From JAAAOH01 sp046540795 (GTDB lineage: Bacteria; Spirochaetota; Spirochaetia; DSM-27196; PWMO01), in the NCBI GenBank assembly GCA_046540795.1, contig JBKHEN010000014.1:1-29922 (forward strand): 29,922 nucleotides of DNA, written 5' to 3'. The translations under genes were made by a program, and so were the position numbers. Shown piece after piece: positions 15,654 through 21,945 of the stretch. Below the pieces are notes generated by a model, which did not search any database, had not been told where the DNA came from, and was given only the letters and a program-made list of their open reading frames with translations. The stretch's first letter is position 1, and every line of letters begins with the position of its first letter.

Positions 15654-16216
15654 TTTTTCTTCCATCGTTCGTACCAGTACAGTGCCGTAACCATGATCGC
15701 GTGGACGAAGAACTCCGGGTGACGTTCCGGCGTGAGCTCCTCCACCGGTACCAGCTCGGCGTCCACGATCTCATTCACGTCGAGATCCTGCTCCGCAACC
15801 AACCGCGCCTCCGGGGCCACGAAGGTATAGGCGGTGTTGTCCATGATGGCCGGATTGGGGCTCACCGACCCCACGCGTATAAGCCGATCGGCGGTGAAGC
15901 CCGTTTCCTCCTTTAGCTCCCGCCGGGCCGCATCCTCCGGGTCCTCCCCGTCGTCGACCATACCGCCGGGAAGCTCGGTGGTCAGCCGACGGGCACCTTG
16001 TCGAAACTGACGTACGAGCACGAAGCACTCCCGGCCCTCCGGGTTTCGCGTGGTTGCCACGACCTGTACCCAGTCCGGCGAGGAGATAAGCGCAAACTCA
16101 GCCGTTCTCCCGTCGGCCGACTCGCGCTCCACTCGTTCGACCTCGAATATGCGGGCGTCGTAGATCCGCTCGCGGCGACGTTCCTTCCACATAAGGTGCG
16201 ATCTGTCTTCCGGCAT
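15623..16216 (-). CDS. NUDIX hydrolase (ADP-ribose pyrophosphatase type)
   Basis: Hydrolyses a nucleoside diphosphate linked to another group, most likely ADP-ribose; 197 residues. The Nudix box is complete at 85-107: G-x5-E-x7-REL-x-EE-x-G-F (GMVDDGEDPEDAARR then ELKEETGF). VRQFRQGARRLTTELPGG before it is typical of ADP-ribose pyrophosphatases. The frame is open to 16498, but conserved sequence begins at MPEDRSHLMWKERR, so ATG 16216 is used; a -10 box ends 7 nt before it. The last nine residues (GADGIRTRE) and the stop are read from the antisense of the tRNA-Cys gene, so the natural C-terminus is set by the tRNA sequence. Substrate is inferred from family resemblance. Confidence 0.9.
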   Translation of the reverse strand: MPEDRSHLMWKERRRERIYDARIFEVERVERESADGRTAEFALISSPDWVQVVATTRNPEGRECFVLVRQFRQGARRLTTELPGGMVDDGEDPEDAARRELKEETGFTADRLIRVGSVSPNPAIMDNTAYTFVAPEARLVAEQDLDVNEIVDAELVPVEELTPERHPEFFVHAIMVTALYWYERWKKKGADGIRTRE

Positions 16217-16223
16217 GGCTCTC

Positions 16224-16252
16224 AGTGTAGAGCATGCCGCGGGGTCTAGGAA
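16224..16252 (-). promoter_or_regulatory. Putative start-proximal promoter of NUDIX gene
   Basis: Minus strand TTCCTA (16247-16252), 17-nt spacer, TACACT (16224-16229), ending 7 nt before ATG 16216. The -10 is good (TAxACT); the -35 is weak. Confidence 0.4.
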
Positions 16253-16274
16253 GCGTTCGTCCGGCGGAATAGAA

Positions 16275-17231
16275 TCACTTCGGGTAGCGAAACCGCTCGC
16301 CTTCGAGGTTGCGAAACACGTATGCTTCCTCCTCTTCCTCCTCGAAATAGGACTCGGTGAGTGGAACTTTCCCCCCGCCCCCGGGAAGATCCACGGCATA
16401 GGTGGGCATTGCAAGCCCCGACAACCGCCGACGCAGCTCACGCACGATCTCGACGCCCCGCGCAAGGGGAACGCGTAAGTGCGATGTCCCCCGGGCAAGG
16501 TCCCCCTGGAAGAGGTAGTAGGGTTTCACTCGCCTCATGAGCAGCTCCCGGAACAGCTCCTCGAGGACCGCAACATCGTCGTTGACACCGGCAAGAAGTA
16601 CCGTTTGATTGACCACCGGGACGCCGGAGTCGATCGGACGCGAGAGAGCCGCCGAGGCCTCCTCGGTAAGCTCCCGAGGATGGTTGAACTGAGTCACGAG
16701 CCACAGCGGTTGGGCCTCCGCGAGGGCGGTGACGGTCTTCTCGTCCATGCGGTACGGCGCCACGGCGGGCGCCCGGGTGCCGAGCCGCAGGATAAGGTCT
16801 CCGCGTCGGCGGCGAAGCCGCTCGAAGATCTCCTGCAGTCGCTCGGTGGACGGCGCGAGCCCGTCGCCGCCAGAGATGATGACTTCCTTCACCTCCGGGT
16901 GGGCATCTACGTAGGCTGCGGCGGCCTCCAGCTCCGCGTCGCCGATATGGCGATTCTCGACGCCCGTGAAGTGTCGACGCAGGCAGTGCCGACAGTGCAC
17001 GAAACACCGGTCGGTCACGAGAAGCAGGACCCGGTCGGAATAGCGATGCACCAGCCGGTCGGTGACCTCGTACCGGGACTCTCCGAGCGGGTCCTCGAGC
17101 TCCCAGGGACTCAGAACCGACTCCGCCTCGGTCGGTTCGTACTGCCGCCGCACCGGCTCCCCGCCGGGCCCCTCGCCGAGGCGGCGGTAGTAGTCGGTCA
17201 CGCGCATAGGGAAGCTCGCGGGAAGGCTCAT
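16275..17231 (-). CDS. KamA-type lysine 2,3-aminomutase family radical SAM enzyme
   Basis: Radical SAM and PLP-dependent aminomutase, 318 residues from ATG 17231. The SAM-cluster cysteines are C76, C80 and C83 in DRCFVHCRHC. The PLP lysine is K288 in PGGGGKVPL. D244 (FQGDLARGTSH) and D281 (AVDLPGGGGK) correspond to the two Asp residues that hold the substrate side-chain amine in clostridial KamA, so lysine-type specificity is expected rather than glutamate. The C-terminal tail is short and lacks the Cys-rich end of KamA, as in EpmB-sized proteins. The product beta-lysine could serve elongation-factor P modification or osmolyte synthesis; no partner gene is adjacent. An upstream GTG (17291) overlaps its own AGGAG and is unlikely to be the start. 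Confidence 0.85.
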   Translation of the reverse strand: MSLPASFPMRVTDYYRRLGEGPGGEPVRRQYEPTEAESVLSPWELEDPLGESRYEVTDRLVHRYSDRVLLLVTDRCFVHCRHCLRRHFTGVENRHIGDAELEAAAAYVDAHPEVKEVIISGGDGLAPSTERLQEIFERLRRRRGDLILRLGTRAPAVAPYRMDEKTVTALAEAQPLWLVTQFNHPRELTEEASAALSRPIDSGVPVVNQTVLLAGVNDDVAVLEELFRELLMRRVKPYYLFQGDLARGTSHLRVPLARGVEIVRELRRRLSGLAMPTYAVDLPGGGGKVPLTESYFEEEEEEAYVFRNLEGERFRYPK

Positions 17232-17238
17232 TGGTGCG

Positions 17239-17267
17239 GTTCTAGCACATTCCACGCCGATGCACAA
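17239..17267 (-). promoter_or_regulatory. Start-proximal promoter of KamA-like gene
   Basis: Minus strand TTGTGC (17262-17267), 17-nt spacer, TAGAAC (17239-17244), ending 7 nt before ATG 17231. It lies back to back with the ravA promoter; the two -35 hexamers are 17 nt apart. Confidence 0.4.
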
Positions 17268-17284
17268 CGAGACCCCACGCGACC

Positions 17285-17313
17285 TTGACACCTCCTGAGC
17301 TGTGGCAAAGAAT
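17285..17313 (+). promoter_or_regulatory. Start-proximal promoter of ravA
   Basis: Perfect TTGACA (17285-17290), 17-nt spacer, AAGAAT (17308-17313). The -10 ends 6 nt before an in-frame GTG at 17320. If used, it excludes the upstream GTG at 17302 from the mRNA. Confidence 0.45.
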
Positions 17314-17319
17314 TGGTTT

Positions 17320-18900
17320 GTGATACATGACCGTGTCGGAAGACTACTCGAGGCGATGGAACACGGAGTCTACGAGCGCGAAGACGCCGTACGCCTTGCA
17401 TTCCTGGCTACCGCCGCCGGGGAGAGCGTGTTCTTCCTCGGCCCCCCCGGCGTGGCGAAGAGCCTCATCGCTCGGCGGTTGAAATTTGCCTTTCGGGATG
17501 CCACCTCCTTCGAGTACCTAATGGGCCGATTCAGCACGCCCGACGAGATATTCGGCCCGATCTCCATTCAGCGGTTGAAGCAGGAGGACCGTTACGAGCG
17601 CATCACGGATCGGTACCTGCCCGACGCCGACATCGTCTTCCTCGACGAGATCTGGAAAGCCGGCCCGCCGATTCAGAATGCCCTGCTCACGGCACTGAAC
17701 GAAAAGCGCTTTCGAAACGGTACCCGCGAGATCCGCATCCCTATGAAGGGGCTCGTTTCGGCCTCCAATCACATCCCCGAGACCGATGAGAGCCGGCACG
17801 CGTTCTGGGATCGGTTCCTCATCAGGCTGCCTCTGCGGGCAATCGAGGAAGACGAGCATTTCTATCGCCTTCTCACCGACGCCATGGACGAATACGAGGA
17901 TACGGTCCCGGCGGAGCTGAAAGTAACCGAAGAGGAGTACGCACAGTGGCAGCGCATCCGCCCCACGGTCGAGCTCCCCCGCCCGGTCCTTCGGCTACTT
18001 TCGCGCCTGCGTCGTCGCCTCGCCGAGGCGCCGGCGAACGAGGCCCCCGGTGAGGAGGACAGCGGCGGGGGAGGGCCCGTCTACGTCTCCGACCGCCGGT
18101 GGAAGAAGATCGCCCGGCTTCTGCGGACCTCCGCCCTCCTCAACGACCGAGGGGAGGTCAACTGCATGGACCTCGGGCTTCTCCGCCACTGTCTGTGGAA
18201 CCGCCCGGAGGAGATCCCCCGCGTTCGTACGCTCCTCGCGGGGGAGCTTGCGGCGTTCGATTTCGGGGAGGACGTGCATCCCCGGTCGATCGCGCGAGAG
18301 CTCGGCGAGCTCAAACGACGGCTCCGGGAGGCGACCGTGGAGACTGCCGAGGAGCGGATAGCGGAGCCCGTGGTCTATCGCGGCGAATATCTGCGGGTGG
18401 AGGATTTCGACGACGCCGACCTCGCACTCATCTGGCGCGGCGACTACGAGAGTCTCCCGTGGGATACCGCTGAACGTGGAGACGGACGTCCGCCGGGCGG
18501 CTCCTGCGAGCTATTCCTTGTCCGGGAGGAAGACGGGCGTACCGAGAGCCGCACCTATGAGAACGTAACGCGGTGCACGGAGCCGAGTATCCGCATCGCC
18601 GGTACGCGCTATGCAATCGAGCATCGTACCGCTTTTGGCACGACCGCTCGCAGCCGCGTCCTCCGGCCGGAAGAGCGCCGTCGGTACCGCGCCGAGGCGC
18701 GGACCCTGGCCGAGCGCGCCGCCGATGCCGCCGCCGACGCCGCGGCTCGGTACGAGGCTGCCGCCGGGGAGCCCCATCTCTTCGTGGAGCAGAGCTTCGC
18801 CGAAAGCGCCTACGCCGGGCTCGGTACCGCCGCCTGGGAGCTCGAGCAACTTCGCCTCACCGCGGCGAGGCTGGCGGACGATCTCGAAGGAGAGGACTGA
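17320..18900 (+). CDS. ravA: MoxR-family AAA+ ATPase RavA
   Basis: Hexameric AAA+ ATPase that works with the VWA protein ViaA as a chaperone-like complex. 526 residues from GTG 17320. Walker A GPPGVAKS (41-48), Walker B IVFLDE (105-110), sensor-1 asparagine in SASN (150) and a following RFLIRLPL segment identify the MoxR/RavA subfamily; the opening LLEAMEHGVYEREDAVRLA is typical of RavA. A variable region follows the ATPase domain, and the C-terminus is Ala-rich and helical. The frame is open to a GTG at 17302; I prefer 17320 because a consensus promoter overlaps the first six codons, but 17302 remains possible. viaA starts 3 nt after its stop. In E. coli the pair influences respiratory complexes and lipid interactions; the role here is not known. 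Confidence 0.92.
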   Translation: MIHDRVGRLLEAMEHGVYEREDAVRLAFLATAAGESVFFLGPPGVAKSLIARRLKFAFRDATSFEYLMGRFSTPDEIFGPISIQRLKQEDRYERITDRYLPDADIVFLDEIWKAGPPIQNALLTALNEKRFRNGTREIRIPMKGLVSASNHIPETDESRHAFWDRFLIRLPLRAIEEDEHFYRLLTDAMDEYEDTVPAELKVTEEEYAQWQRIRPTVELPRPVLRLLSRLRRRLAEAPANEAPGEEDSGGGGPVYVSDRRWKKIARLLRTSALLNDRGEVNCMDLGLLRHCLWNRPEEIPRVRTLLAGELAAFDFGEDVHPRSIARELGELKRRLREATVETAEERIAEPVVYRGEYLRVEDFDDADLALIWRGDYESLPWDTAERGDGRPPGGSCELFLVREEDGRTESRTYENVTRCTEPSIRIAGTRYAIEHRTAFGTTARSRVLRPEERRRYRAEARTLAERAADAAADAAARYEAAAGEPHLFVEQSFAESAYAGLGTAAWELEQLRLTAARLADDLEGED

Positions 18901-18903
18901 GCG

Positions 18904-20529
18904 ATGCACCGCTGTCGCTTTCCGCACCACGACCACGCTCTCGAGCCGCGGCTTCGAGAGGCGCTGGAGGCGGCGCTGTATGCGTTTTTCGTCTCCCCGG
19001 GGGCCGCGGAGAACTCGGAGACGCCGGACGGCCCGGGGGCCGCGGAGAGCCCGGAGGCCGCGCCGAACCTGTGGGGGGAGGCGCGCCCTCCTGCCCCGGC
19101 GGTGCCCGAGAGCCTCGGGCGCCTCGTTGCCAACATCGCCCGGGGCTGCGGGTACCGCCGCCATACCGCCGGGGTTCCCCGGCTTGCCGAGAAGGTAGCA
19201 CACGAGGCGGTCGCGTGGTGTGACGAGCAATGGGGCGCGGTGACCGAGGAGAACCCGTTTGCCGCGGAGGAAGCGGAGCTCGAGTCGTTCCGCCGCGATC
19301 CGACCGGCCACCTCTCGCCGGAACGGATGATCCGAAAGCTGTGGGCCCGCTATCCCGGGGCGGCGGGGACGTGGGGCACCTACGACGCCGTCGCCGCCGA
19401 GCTTACACGGCACTCGGCGGGCTATCGAGCCCGGGCCCTTGCCGCACGGGTCGCCGCGACGTGGGCGCGGTTGCTGCGCGAGCGGCGCAGCCGCTTCGAG
19501 CAGGCGTTTCTCATGCACGCGCTTCCCCCGTTTATCGAGCACCTCAACCGGGAGGTACCGCTCATGGCTCGAACTACCGAGCGGGTGCGGGACTTCTTCG
19601 GCGAGAGTCCGGGGCTCTGGGACCTCCTGGAGGGCCGCTGGGAGCAAATCGACTGGGACGGGCTCGAGGAGACCGCGGGAGCGCTCTCCCGGGAGCCGAC
19701 GGTGGTCCGGCTGGCCGAGCTCCTCGGCCGCTCGGAGCACGTGGAGCCGGAGTACCTCACCGAGCGATCGCACTATACGACCGAGACGGTCCGCGTAGAC
19801 CTCGAGGCCCTCGGCAGAGCGGAAATCGAGGGGCTTCGCTTCGGAGACGACCTGGAGAACGCCGTCCCCGCCGAGCGTGCCCTGCTTGCCGACGAGGATA
19901 CGGAGCTCGTGTTCTCCAAACGTTTCGCCGATCGGGAACTTCTGAGTTTCGACTACCGTAGCGCCCGGGAGACGACCCGACGGGAGTCCCACATGGAGGT
20001 ACGCACCGAACGGCGACTGCTTGCCCGGGGACCGATTGTTCTCTGCACGGATACGAGCGGGTCGATGACCGGTACGCCCGAGCGCATTGCGAAGGCCCTC
20101 TCCCTCGCTTTCGCCCGGGCCGCGGCGGGCGGTGGACGGGCGTGCTACCTCATCGCCTTTTCCACCGGTTTTCGCAGCTTCGAGCTCGGCGACCTTACCG
20201 CCCTGCCGGACTTCACCGAATTCCTTTCACACAGCTTTCACGGCGGCACGGATGTTCGCCCGGCCCTCGAGGAGTCCCTTCGGGTGACCGCGCGAGAAGA
20301 GTACCGTCGGGCGGATGTGCTCGTCATTTCGGACTTTCGGGTGCCCAAGCTTCTCGATCGCCTTACAGAGCGCGTCGAGGACGTACGCTCCCGCTTCGGG
20401 ACCCTGTTTCACAGCCTCACCATCGCGGAGGCGCCTCCCGAGGATCCGCTCCACCTGTTCGACTTTCACTGGCACTACGACGTGAGCCGCGGGGACGGAG
20501 GCATCACGGCACTCGCCGACCGCCCGTAG
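18904..20529 (+). CDS. viaA: VWA-domain protein ViaA, partner of RavA
   Basis: 541 residues. A long helical N-terminal region ends near 370, then a C-terminal von Willebrand A domain with a complete metal-ion-dependent adhesion site: DTSGSM (D383, S385, S387), T449 in GGTDVRP and D477 in VISDFRV. This order is that of ViaA/CoxE-like proteins and fits the immediately preceding ravA (3-nt gap). An Ala/Glu/Pro-rich insertion at about 31-67 contains a duplicated PGAAE segment. It stimulates the ATPase in the E. coli pair; here the same partnership is inferred from adjacency. It converges on the SPOR gene with a 60-nt GC-rich gap in which I see no convincing terminator. Confidence 0.9.
   Translation: MHRCRFPHHDHALEPRLREALEAALYAFFVSPGAAENSETPDGPGAAESPEAAPNLWGEARPPAPAVPESLGRLVANIARGCGYRRHTAGVPRLAEKVAHEAVAWCDEQWGAVTEENPFAAEEAELESFRRDPTGHLSPERMIRKLWARYPGAAGTWGTYDAVAAELTRHSAGYRARALAARVAATWARLLRERRSRFEQAFLMHALPPFIEHLNREVPLMARTTERVRDFFGESPGLWDLLEGRWEQIDWDGLEETAGALSREPTVVRLAELLGRSEHVEPEYLTERSHYTTETVRVDLEALGRAEIEGLRFGDDLENAVPAERALLADEDTELVFSKRFADRELLSFDYRSARETTRRESHMEVRTERRLLARGPIVLCTDTSGSMTGTPERIAKALSLAFARAAAGGGRACYLIAFSTGFRSFELGDLTALPDFTEFLSHSFHGGTDVRPALEESLRVTAREEYRRADVLVISDFRVPKLLDRLTERVEDVRSRFGTLFHSLTIAEAPPEDPLHLFDFHWHYDVSRGDGGITALADRP
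18996..19048 (+). repeat. In-frame 17-bp direct repeat, 36-nt period, within viaA
   Basis: Identical 17-nt copies (CCCGGGGGCCGCGGAGA) at 18996-19012 and 19032-19048 encode PGAAE twice, 12 residues apart, in the low-complexity insertion near the N-terminus of ViaA. Confidence 0.8.
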
Positions 20530-20589
20530 CCTCGCGTGCCCGGGTCGACTGCCGGCGCCGAGAGCCGCCACCCGCCGCGGGCGCGGGGC

Positions 20590-21360
20590 TCAACCGCTTT
20601 CGGTGCGGGTTGTGTATTCCTCGGAAATGTAGCTCTCTTCGAAGCCCTCGATGTCGTTCACCCACTCGAGAAACTTCGCCGCTTCGTCCTTGTTGGAGTA
20701 CGGGCCGACCCGCAGTCGGTAGAAGGTTTGCCCGTCGACCGTCCGGGTCGTCACGCGGCCGTCGAGCTGGTGCTCGGCGAGCATATCACCGGCCGTTTCC
20801 ACGCGGTCACGGCTGGTCGTGGCAATAACCTGAATCCAGTACTGCGTGACCCGAACGGTGCGCGATTCCCGCTCCGGAGCACGCTCCGGTTCCGCCGCGC
20901 CGGGCTCGGCCTCTTCAGTCTCCGCAGGCTCGGACTCCTTCTCGGGTCTCGCCGTATCCGCCTCCGGCGCGGACTCCGCACTACGGTCGGGCGTCTCCGC
21001 GGGCTCTCGCCTCGAGGGCGCACGGTCTTCGGTTCGGTCCTCTGCGTCGGTTCTCTCTGTCTCCCGATCTTCATCGCCCTCGGGACGCTCCTCGAGGGAC
21101 TCCCCGTAGACGATGATCATCTCGTCGTCTTCGTCGTCTTCGTCGTCCTCGTCGTCGGTCTCCTCGGCCTCCAGAGACGGACGCTCCGCGTCGGGGTCAC
21201 GGAGATACTCCACCGCATCGAAGCCGTCGGCCGATCCGGTCTGCTCCTCCGCCACCCGAGGGGTCTCACGCGGGTAAAAGAGCACCAAACCGAGTCCGAG
21301 CACCGCCGCTACGAACAGGGATACCGACACTATCACGATCAACGTTTTCGAGTTTTCCAT
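20590..21360 (-). CDS. Single-pass membrane protein with C-terminal SPOR domain
   Basis: 256 residues from ATG 21360 (a GTG three codons upstream is the alternative). A membrane segment lies at 6-29. A long acidic, disordered linker (about 40-168) contains a DDE codon repeat. A SPOR domain occupies about 171-247 (YWIQVIATTSRDRVETA, then YRLRVGPYSNKDEAAKFLEWV). SPOR domains bind denuded glycan strands of peptidoglycan, typically at division sites, so the protein probably spans from the inner membrane to the wall as an FtsN/DedD-like factor. It is the last gene of the fliS-polA-coaE cluster, 12 nt after coaE. Family is clear; the division role is inferred. Confidence 0.88.
   Translation of the reverse strand: MENSKTLIVIVSVSLFVAAVLGLGLVLFYPRETPRVAEEQTGSADGFDAVEYLRDPDAERPSLEAEETDDEDDEDDEDDEMIIVYGESLEERPEGDEDRETERTDAEDRTEDRAPSRREPAETPDRSAESAPEADTARPEKESEPAETEEAEPGAAEPERAPERESRTVRVTQYWIQVIATTSRDRVETAGDMLAEHQLDGRVTTRTVDGQTFYRLRVGPYSNKDEAAKFLEWVNDIEGFEESYISEEYTTRTESG
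21122..21157 (-). repeat. 9-bp tandem codon repeat encoding (DDE)n
   Basis: About four copies of a 9-nt unit (TCGTCGTCT on the plus strand, last copies with one or two base changes) encode DDEDDEDDEDDE in the linker of the SPOR protein. Length could vary among strains by slippage without frameshift. Confidence 0.8.
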
Positions 21361-21372
21361 GACGATCACTCT

Positions 21373-21942
21373 TCAGAGCAGAGCCAGACGTACGAGCTGC
21401 GCGCGCAGTCCGCCGAGATCTCCGCGATTCTCCACAGTATGAATATCGACATCGCCGGCCGAATATTGAGGACCGAGGGAGCGCTGCGCCCAGAAGCGTC
21501 GCACGATGTCGCCGAGCGGCAGCCCGTCACGACGGCGTGCGCGGCAAATCCGGGTGAGCGCCGGTGCGGTGACCCACAGCACCGTATCGCAGAGCGTATC
21601 GAGGCCCATTGGAAAGAGCAGTGCCGCATTGATCACCGTCGGTTGCCGCGAGGTGCCCAGGCGTTCCCGCACCATCTCCACCATCTCCGGATGTACGATC
21701 GACTCGAGGCGCCGGAGCGCCGTGCGGTCTCGAAAGACGAGGCGTCCGAGGCGACCGCGGTCGACCGAGCCCTCCTCGTCCACATAGTCCCCTCCGAAAA
21801 CCCGGCGAACATCCTCCCCCCGTCGCGCCAGCGCCTCGTGTCCGAGTCGGTCCACGTCTATGACGCGGTATCCCGCCTCGGCAAGCATCTGCGCGACGGT
21901 ACTCTTTCCCGCGCAGTACTTCCCCGCCACACCCACAACCAT
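21373..21942 (-). CDS. coaE: Dephospho-CoA kinase
   Basis: Last enzyme of coenzyme A synthesis: phosphorylates the 3' hydroxyl of dephospho-CoA. 189 residues. The P-loop is GKYCAGKST (7-15), where most bacteria have GGIGSGKS; the KYCAGK form is one I associate with spirochaete enzymes. VIDVDRLGHEAL (27-38) supplies the substrate-binding Asp region, INAALLFPMGLD is the mid-domain signature and the C-terminus carries VENRGDLGGLRAQL. Its ATG is 3 nt after the polA stop, so the genes are co-transcribed. Confidence 0.92.
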   Translation of the reverse strand: MVVGVAGKYCAGKSTVAQMLAEAGYRVIDVDRLGHEALARRGEDVRRVFGGDYVDEEGSVDRGRLGRLVFRDRTALRRLESIVHPEMVEMVRERLGTSRQPTVINAALLFPMGLDTLCDTVLWVTAPALTRICRARRRDGLPLGDIVRRFWAQRSLGPQYSAGDVDIHTVENRGDLGGLRAQLVRLALL

Positions 21943-21945
21943 GGC

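Noticed and set aside
16217..16498. N-terminal extension of the NUDIX protein
   Set aside because: It is antisense to the end of the KamA-like region, has no Nudix-family sequence, and lies upstream of the proposed promoter.
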